A stretch of DNA of 64,000 nt from Chitinophaga jiangningensis (GTDB lineage: Bacteria; Bacteroidota; Bacteroidia; Chitinophagales; Chitinophagaceae): NCBI RefSeq assembly GCF_900142605.1, contig NZ_FRBL01000006.1, positions 124,001-188,000 on the forward strand. The letters run 5' to 3'. A model generated the notes under the pieces. The model did not search any database. It saw nothing but the letters and a program-made list of their open reading frames with translations, and was not told the origin of the DNA. The translations under genes and the position numbers were made by a program. Shown here one piece after another: positions 27,002-35,772 of the stretch. Position 1 is the first letter of the stretch; each line of letters opens with the position of its first letter.

Positions 27002-27445
27002 TTGATCAAAATTGTATTTCCCGAACCGGATTTTAAAGTGATAAAGGAAGGAGACAAAACGCTTATATTCGACCGCCTGAGAAAGCGTTACGTTATCCTG
27101 ACCCCGGAAGAGTGGGTGAGGCAGAACTTCCTCCAATATCTCTTTAAAATAAAAAACTACCCACCCGCACTCACGGCCGTAGAACGGGAAATTTACCTGG
27201 GAGAACTGAAAAAGCGTTTCGATATCGTACTCTATAACCGGGAAATGACCCCCTGGATGCTGATTGAATGTAAGGAGATGAATGTGCCGCTTAGTCAGCA
27301 AACCCTCGAACAAGTGGTACGCTATAACATGGTTATACCGGCGAAATACCTGGTCATTACCAATGGAACTAATACCTTCTGCTGTACTTATAATCATGCC
27401 ACTCACCAATGGAACTTCCTGGAGGAGTTGCCGGATTACGAATAA
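27002..27445 (+). CDS. HsdR N-terminal-like PD-(D/E)XK protein
   Basis: A 147-residue stand-alone protein of the type I restriction enzyme R N-terminal (HsdR_N_2) family. It has IFDRLRKRYVILTPEEWVRQNFLQYL, the nuclease-type motif RFDIVLYNREMTPWMLIECKEMN (Asp...Glu-x-Lys) and EQVVRYNMVIPAKYLVITNG. Family members usually begin within a few residues of the IKIVFPxPDF strand. That favours a TTG start at 27002, preceded by a near-consensus -7 box (TATCTTCG, 26972-26979); ATG 26969 or GTG 26960 would add 11-14 residues. No helicase, HsdM or HsdS neighbour is present, so it is not part of a restriction system here. Role unknown. Confidence 0.8.
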   Translation: MIKIVFPEPDFKVIKEGDKTLIFDRLRKRYVILTPEEWVRQNFLQYLFKIKNYPPALTAVEREIYLGELKKRFDIVLYNREMTPWMLIECKEMNVPLSQQTLEQVVRYNMVIPAKYLVITNGTNTFCCTYNHATHQWNFLEELPDYE

Positions 27446-27477
27446 TTTCCCTGGTTGCCTGATCTGAAATTGCCGTT

Positions 27478-27617
27478 GGGTGCGACCTCCGGTCGCACCC
27501 GTTAACAACCAACGGTCGCAAATCGCCTCGCAAAATATTCCGAACCGGTTAATGGGCCGACCCGGGTCGGCCCATTAACCGGTTTCCCCCTGTGCCGAAG
27601 GCACAGGGGGAAACCGG
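27478..27617. terminator. Cluster of three strong hairpins, two of them overlapping
   Basis: Hairpin A (27478-27500) pairs GGGTGCGACC around TCC. Hairpin B (27543-27584) is a perfect 42-bp palindrome with 21-bp arms beginning AACCGGTTAATGGG. Hairpin C (27579-27617) has an 18-bp perfect stem around a GAA triloop. B and C share 27579-27584, so both cannot be fully formed at once. They sit between the HsdR_N-like gene and the AMP nucleosidase promoter. Only weak T-runs follow. Confidence 0.65.
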
Positions 27618-27647
27618 GACAAATTTCAAAATCCCCCAAAAAAACCT

Positions 27648-27655
27648 TACATTTG
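27648..27655 (+). promoter_or_regulatory. -7 box for AMP nucleosidase gene
   Basis: TACATTTG matches TAnnTTTG, 14 nt before the ATG at 27670. It argues against a longer reading frame that begins at 27592. Confidence 0.5.
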
Positions 27656-27669
27656 CTTGTCAAAAGGCT

Positions 27670-28440
27670 ATGAAGACAAAAGAAGAAATTGTAGCTAATT
27701 GGCTGCCCCGTTACACTGGTGAAAAGTTAGAAAACTTCGGAACCCACATCCTCCTCACCAATTTCAGTAATTACCTTACCATGTTTGCCGAATGGAACAA
27801 CGTAGAAATCGTTGGCATTGGTAAACCTATGCAATGCGCTACTGCCGGCGAAATCACCATTATCAATTTCGGTATGGGTAGTCCCGGTGCCGCTACCATT
27901 ATGGACCTGCTCAGCGCCATCGAACCCAAAGCAGTATTGTTTCTCGGAAAATGCGGTGGACTGAAAAAGAAAAACCAGATCGGCGACCTCATTCTACCGA
28001 TTGCGGCTATACGCGGCGAAGGTACCTCTAACGACTACTTCCCGCCAGAAGTGCCCGCACTCCCGGCATTCGCCTTGCAGAAAGCTATTTCCACCACCAT
28101 CAGGGATTCCGGTCACGACTACTGGACAGGTACCTGCTACAGTACCAACCGCCGCATCTGGGAACACGATGCTGAGTTTAAACAGTACCTCGAAAAAATC
28201 CGTGCCATGGCCGTGGATATGGAAACTGCCACTATCTTTTCCGTAGGCTTCTACAATAAAATTCCTACCGGAGCACTGCTACTCGTATCCGATCAGCCAA
28301 TGGTACCGGAAGGTGTGAAAACAGAAGAAAGCGACAAAAAGGTAACCAGCAAGTTCGTTGACCGCCACCTGAAAGTAGGTATTGAATCGCTTCAGAAACT
28401 GATCGACAGCCACCAGACCGTGAAGCATCTGCGCTTCTAA
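27670..28440 (+). CDS. amn: AMP nucleosidase
   Basis: Hydrolyses AMP to adenine and ribose 5-phosphate, regulating adenylate pools. The 256-residue protein is the short Bacteroidota form of the purine phosphorylase-fold family. It has TIINFGMGSPGAATIMDLLSAIEPKAVLFLGKCGGL, LPIAAIRGEGTSNDYFPPEVPALPAF, TGTCYSTNRRIWEHD, and the base/ribose-binding AVDMETATIF with VSDQPMVPEGVKTEESD. The start is ATG 27670, fixed by the promoter box at 27648-27655. It ends 21 bp before the ABC transporter ATPase gene. Confidence 0.9.
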   Translation: MKTKEEIVANWLPRYTGEKLENFGTHILLTNFSNYLTMFAEWNNVEIVGIGKPMQCATAGEITIINFGMGSPGAATIMDLLSAIEPKAVLFLGKCGGLKKKNQIGDLILPIAAIRGEGTSNDYFPPEVPALPAFALQKAISTTIRDSGHDYWTGTCYSTNRRIWEHDAEFKQYLEKIRAMAVDMETATIFSVGFYNKIPTGALLLVSDQPMVPEGVKTEESDKKVTSKFVDRHLKVGIESLQKLIDSHQTVKHLRF

Positions 28441-28461
28441 GATTTGTTGTATCTTCCCGCT

Positions 28462-30180
28462 ATGCAATATCCGCGGGCTGCCATTAAAGACCTGAAGGTG
28501 AGTTTTCGCTCAGGCAACAACAGCGTTACCGCTGTCAATAACATCAGCTTCACCATCGGAAAAGGTGAATTGATTGGTGTTGTTGGTGAATCCGGTTCCG
28601 GCAAATCCGTAACCGCACTTTCCCTCATGCAGTTGGTGCAGGAGCCAGGCAGGATCGATAACGGCGAGCTGTTATATTATGAAGGCGAAGATCCCGTTGA
28701 TCTCCTGCGGCTCTCTCCTGACACCATGCGCCGCTATCGTGGCAATGAAATTGCCATGATCTTCCAGGAGCCCATGACCTCCCTCAATCCCCTGCTTACC
28801 TGCGGTGCACAGGTAACAGAAGCCATCCGCCTGCATAAGCAAATTCCCCAGATGGAAGCGAAAACCCGCGCCATCGCACTGTTCACAAAGGTAAAACTGC
28901 CAGATCCCGAAGGCATGATGGATCGTTATCCACATGAACTTTCCGGCGGGCAGAAACAACGGGTGATGATTGCCATGGCCATCTCCTGCGAACCTAAACT
29001 TCTCATTGCCGACGAGCCCACTACCGCACTGGATGTTACCGTTCAGAAAGCTATTCTCCAACTGCTGAAGGAATTACAGCAGCAGATGGAAATGAGTGTG
29101 CTGTTTATTACGCACGACCTCGGCGTGGTCGCTGAAATTGCTTCCAGGGTGATGGTAATGTATAAAGGCAATATTGTAGAGGAAGGGCCGGTAGCACAAG
29201 TGTTTACACACCCCGTGCACGCCTATACGAAAGGACTGCTGGCCTGCAGGCCACCGTTGGATAAGCGTTTGGTGCGACTCCCCGTAATCCGCGATTTTAT
29301 GGAGCAAACAGCCTCGGTGAAATCTTTCGTGAATTCCCTGCAAATGAGTGGGGAGATGATAACTGCCCGTCGTAACACGCTGGCAGCAAGGGAACCCATC
29401 CTGCAGGTACAAAACCTTAGTACCTGGTTTCCGGTAAAGCGTTCTCTGACAGGGAAAGTGCTGGAATGGCGCAAAGCAGTGGACGATGTGAGCTTTGAAA
29501 TGAAAACCGGCGCCACACTAGGGCTGGTAGGGGAGTCGGGCTGTGGAAAAACCACGCTCGGCCGCAGTTTATTAAGATTGACAGAACCAACCAGCGGAAC
29601 TATTGTTTATAAAGGACAGGATTTGAGAAGTTTATCAGCACAAGGCATGCGCGCCATGCGTAAAGAAATGCAGCTGATCTTCCAGGACCCTTATTCATCG
29701 CTCAATCCCCGCATGACTATCGGCAAAGCAATCCTGGAGCCCATGGAAGTGCATGGCCTGTATGGCAATGCGGCAGGCCGGCAGGAGAAAGTACTGGAAC
29801 TGCTGGGAAAGGTGAATATGTTGCCGGAGCACGTTAATCGTTATCCCCATGAGTTTTCAGGCGGTCAGCGTCAGCGTATTGTGATAGCGAGAGCATTGGC
29901 AGTAAATCCATCCTTTATCATCTGTGATGAGTCAGTGGCGGCTTTGGATGTAAGCATCCAGGCGCAGGTGCTGAATCTGCTGATCAGTTTACGGGAAGAA
30001 TTCGGATTCAGCTGCATCTTCATCTCCCATGACCTGTCGGTAGTCCGGTTTATCAGCGATCAGATGCTGGTAATGCAAAAAGGGAAGATTGTGGAAAGTG
30101 GCGAGGCGGACCAGGTATATCAATACCCCCGGGAGGCTTATACCCAACAACTGATTGCAGCTATACCCAAAGGAATTTAA
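28462..30180 (+). CDS. Dual ABC ATPase of peptide/nickel transporter type (YejF/GsiA-like)
   Basis: A 572-residue fusion of two ATP-binding cassettes of the DppD and DppF class. Cassette one has Walker A GESGSGKS (42-49), signature LSGGQKQR (about 160) and LLIADEPTTALDVT. Cassette two has Walker A GESGCGKT (357-364), signature FSGGQRQR (about 465) and IICDESVAALDVS. Between them is the oligopeptide-transporter C-terminal region. It would energise import of peptides or a similar solute, but no permease or binding-protein gene is nearby. The start is at ATG 28462; TTG 28444 would add six non-conserved residues. It may be transcribed with amn, 21 bp upstream. Confidence 0.92.
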   Translation: MQYPRAAIKDLKVSFRSGNNSVTAVNNISFTIGKGELIGVVGESGSGKSVTALSLMQLVQEPGRIDNGELLYYEGEDPVDLLRLSPDTMRRYRGNEIAMIFQEPMTSLNPLLTCGAQVTEAIRLHKQIPQMEAKTRAIALFTKVKLPDPEGMMDRYPHELSGGQKQRVMIAMAISCEPKLLIADEPTTALDVTVQKAILQLLKELQQQMEMSVLFITHDLGVVAEIASRVMVMYKGNIVEEGPVAQVFTHPVHAYTKGLLACRPPLDKRLVRLPVIRDFMEQTASVKSFVNSLQMSGEMITARRNTLAAREPILQVQNLSTWFPVKRSLTGKVLEWRKAVDDVSFEMKTGATLGLVGESGCGKTTLGRSLLRLTEPTSGTIVYKGQDLRSLSAQGMRAMRKEMQLIFQDPYSSLNPRMTIGKAILEPMEVHGLYGNAAGRQEKVLELLGKVNMLPEHVNRYPHEFSGGQRQRIVIARALAVNPSFIICDESVAALDVSIQAQVLNLLISLREEFGFSCIFISHDLSVVRFISDQMLVMQKGKIVESGEADQVYQYPREAYTQQLIAAIPKGI

Positions 30181-30218
30181 TATAAAATAGCTTGATTTAT
30201 AATGATTATAGCCAATTT

Positions 30219-30249
30219 TTGACGATGTGGATAAAAATTGGTACTTTTG
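30219..30249 (+). promoter_or_regulatory. Consensus Bacteroidota promoter for queA
   Basis: TTG at 30219-30221 (-33 element), then 20 bases, then TACTTTTG at 30242-30249 (-7 element). This is the best-formed promoter in the window. The queA ATG is 30 nt downstream of the -7 box. Confidence 0.7.
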
Positions 30250-30279
30250 CGCACTTAAAAAATTTATTCATACCGTAAT

Positions 30280-31329
30280 ATGAAACTATCACAGTTCAAA
30301 TTCGACCTTCCTTTAAATCTCATTGCACAGCATCCTTCCAAAACCAGAGACGAATCTCGTTTAATGGTGGTGCACCGCGCTACTGGAAAAATTGAGCACA
30401 AAGTATTCAAAGACATCCTGGGTTATTTCAACGACAAGGATGTAATGGTTGTGAACAATACGAAAGTATTCCCTGCAAGGCTGTATGGTCGCAAAGAGAA
30501 GACAGGCGCTAAAATTGAAGTATTCCTGCTGCGTGAGCTGAACAAGCAAAATCGCCTGTGGGATGTTATTGTTGACCCTGCACGTAAGATCCGTGTTGGT
30601 AACAAGCTGTATTTCGGCGACGATGAGTCATTGGTAGCTGAAGTAATCGATAATACTACCTCCAGAGGTCGTACTATCCGTTTCCTGTTTGAAGGTAACG
30701 ATGAGGAGTTTAAAGCAGTGCTGGACACCCTGGGTGAAACGCCGCTGCCTAAATACATCAAGCGTAAACCGGAAGAAGAGGATAAGGAGCGTTACCAGAC
30801 TGTTTATGCGAAGTATGAAGGTGCGGTGGCTGCGCCAACTGCAGGCCTGCACTTCAGCCGTGAACTGATCAAACGTCTGGAAATCAAGGGCGTTAAATTC
30901 GCTGAAGTTACCCTCCATACTGGTCTGGGTACTTTCCGTCCTATCGAGGTGGAAGATCTGAGCAAACACAAAATGGATGCTGAGTATTTCCATATCGATG
31001 AGCATGCAGTGAAAATTGTAAACAAGGCAAAAGAGGAAAACCGTAAGATCTGTGCGATTGGTACTACTTCTGTACGTGCGGTTGAATCTTCCGTAACAGC
31101 GCAAAATCACCTGAAGGCGGCTGAAGGCTGGACTAACACCTTCATTCACCCTCCTTACGATTTCGCTATTCCGAATGCTTTGGTGACTAACTTCCACCTG
31201 CCAAAAACAAGTCTGCTGATCATGACCTGCGCATTTGCCGGTTACGACCTGGTGATGGAAGCTTACCAGCAGGCTATCAAAGAGAAATATCGTTTCTTCA
31301 GCTATGGCGATGCCATGCTGATCCTCTAA
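30280..31329 (+). CDS. queA: S-adenosylmethionine:tRNA ribosyltransferase-isomerase
   Basis: Transfers and isomerises the ribosyl moiety of SAM onto preQ1 at tRNA position 34, forming epoxyqueuosine. The 349-residue protein has the full QueA pattern: MKLSQFKFDLPLNLIAQHPSKTRDESRLMVV, VVNNTKVFPARLYGRK, GETPLPKYIKR, YQTVYAKYEGAVAAPTAGLHFS, HTGLGTFRPIEVEDLSKHKMDAEYF and TNFHLPKTSLLIMTCAFAG. It is monocistronic, with its own consensus promoter and a terminator at 31350-31386. Confidence 0.97.
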   Translation: MKLSQFKFDLPLNLIAQHPSKTRDESRLMVVHRATGKIEHKVFKDILGYFNDKDVMVVNNTKVFPARLYGRKEKTGAKIEVFLLRELNKQNRLWDVIVDPARKIRVGNKLYFGDDESLVAEVIDNTTSRGRTIRFLFEGNDEEFKAVLDTLGETPLPKYIKRKPEEEDKERYQTVYAKYEGAVAAPTAGLHFSRELIKRLEIKGVKFAEVTLHTGLGTFRPIEVEDLSKHKMDAEYFHIDEHAVKIVNKAKEENRKICAIGTTSVRAVESSVTAQNHLKAAEGWTNTFIHPPYDFAIPNALVTNFHLPKTSLLIMTCAFAGYDLVMEAYQQAIKEKYRFFSYGDAMLIL

Positions 31330-31349
31330 TGATAAGCATCTTATGTACT

Positions 31350-31386
31350 AAAAGTTCCCACCAGCAAGCTGCCGGTGGGAACTTTT
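31350..31386 (+). terminator. Rho-independent terminator of queA
   Basis: A 13-bp stem AAAAGTTCCCACC with its complement at 31374-31386, loop of eleven bases, and T-run to 31389. Confidence 0.85.
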
Positions 31387-31423
31387 TTTGTTTATATCTT
31401 GCACACATACTATCAGCTAATAC

Positions 31424-32101
31424 ATGAAAGAGCGAAACAAAGTAGCCATAATAGTGGCCGGAGGTTCCGGTTCACGTATGCAGAGCGCGGTTCCCAAGCA
31501 GTTCCTCGACCTGAATGGCAAGCCGGTATTGTATCATACCATCGCGGCGTTTGCCGGTGCCTATCCCGATATGCGAATTGTACTGGTATTACCGGAAGCG
31601 CATTTTGAATCGGCCGAAAAGGTGCTGTCTTACTTTGCGCAACGGCCGGATATTACCCTGGTAAAAGGTGGGGACACCCGCTTTCATTCTGTGAAAAACG
31701 GCTTGCAACAGGCTGGTTCGGATGCGGTGGTGTTTGTGCATGATGGCGTACGGCCGCTGATTTCCACGGCGTTGATCCGTAGCTGTTATGAGGCTGCTTT
31801 GCAGTATGGCGGGGCTATTCCTGTGATTGACATGAAAGATAGTATAAGGGTGGTAGAGGGAGATGTAAATCGCGCGGTGGACAGGGAAAAGTACAAGATC
31901 ATTCAAACGCCGCAAACATTTTTATCAGAGGTGCTGCTGCCTGCTTTTGAATTGCCCTACGACCCCCTGTTTACGGACGAGGCCACGGTGGCGGAGCGGC
32001 TGGGGCATCGGGTACATTTGGTACCTGGTGAGGAGGCGAATATTAAGATTACGAAGCCGCTGGATTTGGTGATAGCAGCTGCCCTGCTCAATGAACGATA
32101 A
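31424..32101 (+). CDS. ispD: 2-C-methyl-D-erythritol 4-phosphate cytidylyltransferase
   Basis: Third enzyme of the MEP isoprenoid pathway; joins CTP and MEP. The 225-residue protein has the nucleotide-binding IVAGGSGSRMQSAVPKQFLDLNGKPVLYHTI, VKGGDTRFHSVKNGL, VFVHDGVRPLIS, the dimer/active-site region DREKYKIIQTPQTF and FTDEATVAERLGHRVHLVPGEEANIKIT, which ends the enzyme. Monocistronic, between queA and a convergent oxidoreductase, with paired terminators behind it. Confidence 0.96.
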   Translation: MKERNKVAIIVAGGSGSRMQSAVPKQFLDLNGKPVLYHTIAAFAGAYPDMRIVLVLPEAHFESAEKVLSYFAQRPDITLVKGGDTRFHSVKNGLQQAGSDAVVFVHDGVRPLISTALIRSCYEAALQYGGAIPVIDMKDSIRVVEGDVNRAVDREKYKIIQTPQTFLSEVLLPAFELPYDPLFTDEATVAERLGHRVHLVPGEEANIKITKPLDLVIAAALLNER

Positions 32102-32111
32102 ACTTTTTTCC

Positions 32112-32181
32112 AAAAACGAAAGGCGCCTGAGGTGCCTTTCGTTTTTGTTTTTCATCCCTGCCGAAGGCAGGGATGAAAAAC
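32112..32181. terminator. Back-to-back hairpin terminators
   Basis: Hairpin one (32112-32146) has a 16-bp stem, with A-tract and T-tract ends, around a TGA loop. Hairpin two (32147-32181) has a perfect 16-bp stem (GTTTTTCATCCCTGCC with its complement) around a GAA triloop. They abut with no gap and lie between convergent ispD and Gfo/Idh genes, so each may serve one strand. Confidence 0.85.
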
Positions 32182-32193
32182 AAAAAAAATAAA

Positions 32194-33180
32194 TTATCTC
32201 GCGGTCTGGCTCTCTGCCAGTGTTTTATTGATTTTATGGAGAATCTGGTGTGCCACATCAACAGCCTGCAGTCCGTCTACAGCGGTAACAGCTACCGGTG
32301 TATTGTGGAGGATGGCATCGCGGAACATTTCGAGTTCCATGCGGATGGCGTTGGTTTGTTTCACTTCCGGGTTATCGATGGCGATGGTTTTTTTACCGCT
32401 GTTGGTTTCGATATCCAGCGTGAAGAGGCCTTCATCTTCAGGTGTTTTCAGTTTGATGATTTCTGATTTTTTATCGAGGAAGTCGATTCCGATATAGGCA
32501 TCTTTCTGGAAGAAGCGCATTTTGCGCATTTTCTTCAGGGAGATGCGGCTGGAGGTCAGGTTGGCAACGCAACCATTATGGAATTCGATGCGTACGTTGG
32601 CAATATCCGGGGTGTCGCTCATGACGGCAACTCCGCTGGCGGATATGCGGCTGATGGTCGATTTAACGATGCTCAGGATGATATCGATATCATGGATCAT
32701 GAGATCGAGGATAACGCTTACATCTGTTCCGCGTGGATTAAATTCTGCCAGGCGGTGTACCTCAATAAACATGGGGTTGAGCTGGTAGCCTTTCAATGCG
32801 ATGAAGGCGGGGTTGAAGCGTTCTACGTGGCCTACCTGGAATTTGATATTGGCTTCTTCCACGAGTTTAACCAGTGTTTTGGCTTCCTCGATGGTGTTAG
32901 TCATTGGTTTTTCCACAAAGATGTGTTTACCATTGCGGATAGCCAGTTCACAAAGATTAAAATGAAGGGTGGTAGGGGCCACGATATCGATCGCGTCAAC
33001 AGCCAGGATAAGATCTTCGGCTGAGTTGTAACGGGGAATGTTGTAGAGATCAGCTATGCTTTTGGCATTAGCGTCGCTTGGATCGAAGAAGCCTACCACT
33101 TCTACGTCTTTCATGGTTACTAACTGAGAAAGGTGAATTTTCCCTAGATGTCCTACCCCGAAGATTCCTATTTTGAGCAT
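32194..33180 (-). CDS. Gfo/Idh/MocA family oxidoreductase
   Basis: An NAD(P)-dependent oxidoreductase of 328 residues. The Rossmann start reads MLKIGIFGVGHLGKIHLSQL. The family motif EKPMTNTIEEAKTL contains the conserved lysine, followed by FQVGHVERFNPAF and DLMIHDIDIILSI in the C-terminal alpha/beta substrate domain. The substrate (typically a sugar, inositol or UDP-sugar) cannot be deduced. The EVHRLAEFNPRGTD stretch is shared by Bacteroidota relatives adjacent to lipid A or sugar pathways, by memory only. It is monocistronic and lies 49 bp downstream of radC on the same strand. Confidence 0.9.
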   Translation of the reverse strand: MLKIGIFGVGHLGKIHLSQLVTMKDVEVVGFFDPSDANAKSIADLYNIPRYNSAEDLILAVDAIDIVAPTTLHFNLCELAIRNGKHIFVEKPMTNTIEEAKTLVKLVEEANIKFQVGHVERFNPAFIALKGYQLNPMFIEVHRLAEFNPRGTDVSVILDLMIHDIDIILSIVKSTISRISASGVAVMSDTPDIANVRIEFHNGCVANLTSSRISLKKMRKMRFFQKDAYIGIDFLDKKSEIIKLKTPEDEGLFTLDIETNSGKKTIAIDNPEVKQTNAIRMELEMFRDAILHNTPVAVTAVDGLQAVDVAHQILHKINKTLAESQTAR

Positions 33181-33228
33181 ATGGATCAGAATAAATAATA
33201 AATGCGAAAGTAAATACTTTAGCGCATT

Positions 33229-33936
33229 TTATAGCACCCCTTCTTCCACCAGGCTCAAATAGCCGGTTTCGGCCACGATGATGTGATCCAGCACTTCGAT
33301 ATCGAATAGTTTGCCTGCATCCCGGATTTTTTTGGTCACGTTTATGTCCGACTCACTGGGCCGCAGGCTGCCAGAGGGATGGTTGTGACAGAGGATGATT
33401 TTAGTGGCATGCACTTCCAGGGCTTCCCGGAAGATGAGTTTGGGATCTACCACGGTGCTGGACATCCCTCCGCTGCTGATACAGCGGGTGAGCAGTACTT
33501 TTTGGGCATGGTTGAGAAACATGACATAAAAGGTTTCGTGGTATTGATCGGCTAGCAGTGGTTTAAAGAACAGTGCTGCATCCGAGCTGGTGTGGATCAC
33601 GTTCTTTTTATGGATGGAGGTGGACTGCCGGCGCCGGGATAATTCCAGGGCGGCAACTACCGTTACTGCTTTGGCAGTACCCATTCCTCTGAGTTTACGG
33701 AGATCCCTGACATTGAGGCGGCCTAATTCCGAGAGGTTATCTTTGGCCAGCCGGAGAATTTCACGGGCCAGATCTACGGCGGATTTCTGGCGATATCCTG
33801 TTTGTAGGAGTATCGCTAGCAATTCAGCATCGCTGAGGGCATTAACGCCTTTGTCAATCAGTTTTTCGCGGGGCTTGTCGGCATCTGGCCAATCTTTGAT
33901 GGCCACATGACTGCCGGGGTTAACATTCACAAACAT
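33229..33936 (-). CDS. radC: RadC family protein (JAB/MPN domain)
   Basis: A 235-residue protein with an N-terminal helix-hairpin-helix-like region (LRKLRGMGTAKAVTVVAALELSRR) and a JAB metalloprotease-fold domain that carries the zinc motif ILCHNHPSGSLRPSESD and a catalytic glutamate upstream. RadC was named a repair protein, but a direct repair function is not established. A -7 box lies 16 nt upstream of the ATG. Confidence 0.93.
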   Translation of the reverse strand: MFVNVNPGSHVAIKDWPDADKPREKLIDKGVNALSDAELLAILLQTGYRQKSAVDLAREILRLAKDNLSELGRLNVRDLRKLRGMGTAKAVTVVAALELSRRRQSTSIHKKNVIHTSSDAALFFKPLLADQYHETFYVMFLNHAQKVLLTRCISSGGMSSTVVDPKLIFREALEVHATKIILCHNHPSGSLRPSESDINVTKKIRDAGKLFDIEVLDHIIVAETGYLSLVEEGVL

Positions 33937-33952
33937 AATAGCATCCTTTATC

Positions 33953-33960
33953 CAAATTTA
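33953..33960 (-). promoter_or_regulatory. -7 box for radC
   Basis: Minus strand TAAATTTG matches TAnnTTTG, 16 nt upstream of the radC ATG, giving a very short leader. Confidence 0.45.
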
Positions 33961-34101
33961 CTTCTTTCCCTCTGGTTTCCCAAGCGCCCTCATACATTTC
34001 TTATATCCCTATATTGTTTGATTTTCATTTATTTAAAAGTTATTAATTTAGTATATGTAAACTTGTCCGGAAAAAAAACGCTGCATACCCCTAAAAAATC
34101 A

Positions 34102-34109
34102 TAGTTTTG
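34102..34109 (+). promoter_or_regulatory. -7 box for the prs operon
   Basis: TAGTTTTG matches TAnnTTTG, 19 nt upstream of the prs ATG. Confidence 0.5.
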
Positions 34110-34128
34110 CAACCTCTTTTCCACAAGT

Positions 34129-35088
34129 ATGCAACCTTCAGTAAAAATCTTCACAGGCAACAGTAATCCAGAATTGGCTGAGAAAATTGCCAGACGTTAT
34201 GGCAATGGACTTAACGGCCTTGGTAAAGTTAAAATTCAGAAATTCAGCGACGGCGAAATTCAGCCGGTATTCCTGGAAAGTATTCGTGGTGACTATGTTT
34301 TCCTGGTACAGGGAACCAGTGCCCCGTCTGACAATCTGATGGAACTGCTGTTGATGATTGACGCAGCCAAGCGCGCCTCTGCAGGGTATATCACCGCGGT
34401 GATACCTTATTTCGGGTATGCCCGCCAGGACAGAAAAGACAAGCCCCGCGTGGCTATCGGCTCTAAACTGGTAGCTAATCTGCTCGTGGCAGCGGGTGCT
34501 AACAGGGTGATTACCATGGATTTACATGCTCCTCAGATACAAGGGTTCTTCGACATCCCGGTGGATCACCTGGACAGCTCGGCGATTTTTATCCCTTATA
34601 TTGAGCAATTAAAGCTGGAAAACCTTACCTTTGCGTCCCCGGACGTGGGTAGTACCAACCGTGTACGTGAGGTAGCCTCCTACTTCAATGCCGAAATGGT
34701 GATCTGCGACAAGCATCGTAAAAGAGCGAATGAAATCGCTTCCATGGTGGTAATCGGGGATGTGAAAGACAGAGATATAGTGCTCATTGATGATATTTGC
34801 GATACCGCAGGTACCCTCTCTAAAGCTGCTAACCTCCTCAAGGAGAAAGGCGCCAGAAGTGTACGTGCATTTTGTACCCACCCTGTATTCAGCGGTAAAG
34901 CGTACGAAAACATCGAAAATTCAGTGCTGGAAGAAATCGTGGTTTGCGATACCATCCCGCTGAAACAACATTCTCCGAAGATCAAAGTAATCACCGTTGC
35001 AGAACTCTTCGCCGTTGCCATCCGCAATATGCACGAGAATAAATCCATCACCAGCCTGTTCATTCACAGTCAGCGCAGAGGCGATTGA
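34129..35088 (+). CDS. prs: Ribose-phosphate pyrophosphokinase
   Basis: Makes PRPP from ribose 5-phosphate and ATP. The 319-residue protein opens with SVKIFTGNSNPELAEKIARRYG and has FSDGEIQPVFLESIRGDYVFLVQ, the flexible-loop region IPYFGYARQDRK, TMDLHAPQIQGFFDIPVDHL and the PRPP-binding loop DRDIVLIDDICDTAGTLSKAA. It begins a conserved prs-rplY-pth order seen in many bacteria. rplY starts 42 bp later. Confidence 0.96.
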   Translation: MQPSVKIFTGNSNPELAEKIARRYGNGLNGLGKVKIQKFSDGEIQPVFLESIRGDYVFLVQGTSAPSDNLMELLLMIDAAKRASAGYITAVIPYFGYARQDRKDKPRVAIGSKLVANLLVAAGANRVITMDLHAPQIQGFFDIPVDHLDSSAIFIPYIEQLKLENLTFASPDVGSTNRVREVASYFNAEMVICDKHRKRANEIASMVVIGDVKDRDIVLIDDICDTAGTLSKAANLLKEKGARSVRAFCTHPVFSGKAYENIENSVLEEIVVCDTIPLKQHSPKIKVITVAELFAVAIRNMHENKSITSLFIHSQRRGD

Positions 35089-35130
35089 TAACTAAGTATT
35101 TATTTATTCTTTATATAAATTGTTTAAACA

Positions 35131-35721
35131 ATGAACACAATAACCATCGAAGGAGAACTCAGGAGCGAATTTGGTAAAAAAGCCACCCGCCAACTCCGTT
35201 CTGAGGAAAAAGTGCCTTGCGTTATTTACGGGGGTGCAGAAGTTGTTAGTTTTTCAGCGCCTGCAAAATCTTTCAAAAACCTGGTTTACACTTCCGCTTT
35301 TCAGGTAGCAGAAATTAAACTGGGAGCTAAAACTTACCGCGCAGTAATGAAAGACCTGCAGTTTGATGTAGTGACAGACGAACTGTCTCACATCGACTTC
35401 ATGGAACTGGTAGAAGACAAACCAGTTGCAGTTACCCTGCCTATCAAACTGGTTGGTCAGTCCGTTGGTGTTAAAGCCGGTGGTAAACTGGTTACCAAAC
35501 TGAAAGCACTGAAAGTAATCGCACTGCCTAAGCACCTGGTAGAAAACATCGAAGTAAGCATCGATAACCTGGAGCTGAATGGCAACATCCGTGTGGAAGA
35601 CGTTAAAGTGGAAGGTATCACCATCACTAACTCTCCACGTATTCCTATCGCTTCTGTGGTAATGACCCGTCAGCTGCGTCAGGAAGAAGCAACTGCTGAA
35701 AAAGACGCTAAAAAGAAATAA
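35131..35721 (+). CDS. rplY: 50S ribosomal protein L25 / Ctc (TL5 type)
   Basis: Binds 5S rRNA. The 196-residue protein is the long form, with the L25 domain at the N-terminus (EGELRSEFGKKATRQLRSEEKVPCVIYGG) and the TL5-type beta-barrel C-terminal domain (PVAVTLPIKLVGQSVGVKAGGKL...LPKHLVENIEVSID). The Lys-rich tail ends EKDAKKK. The gene follows prs by 42 bp and precedes pth, with a hairpin in between. Confidence 0.95.
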   Translation: MNTITIEGELRSEFGKKATRQLRSEEKVPCVIYGGAEVVSFSAPAKSFKNLVYTSAFQVAEIKLGAKTYRAVMKDLQFDVVTDELSHIDFMELVEDKPVAVTLPIKLVGQSVGVKAGGKLVTKLKALKVIALPKHLVENIEVSIDNLELNGNIRVEDVKVEGITITNSPRIPIASVVMTRQLRQEEATAEKDAKKK

Positions 35722-35742
35722 TCTTTTTAAAATATTTTTCAA

Positions 35743-35772
35743 AAATAGCCCACGCTTTGGCGTGGGCTATTT
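35743..35772 (+). terminator. Hairpin between rplY and pth
   Basis: A 13-bp stem AAATAGCCCACGC with its complement, TTTG loop, T-rich tail. It is a terminator-like structure 24 bp before the pth ATG, which may attenuate read-through from prs-rplY into pth. Confidence 0.7.
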
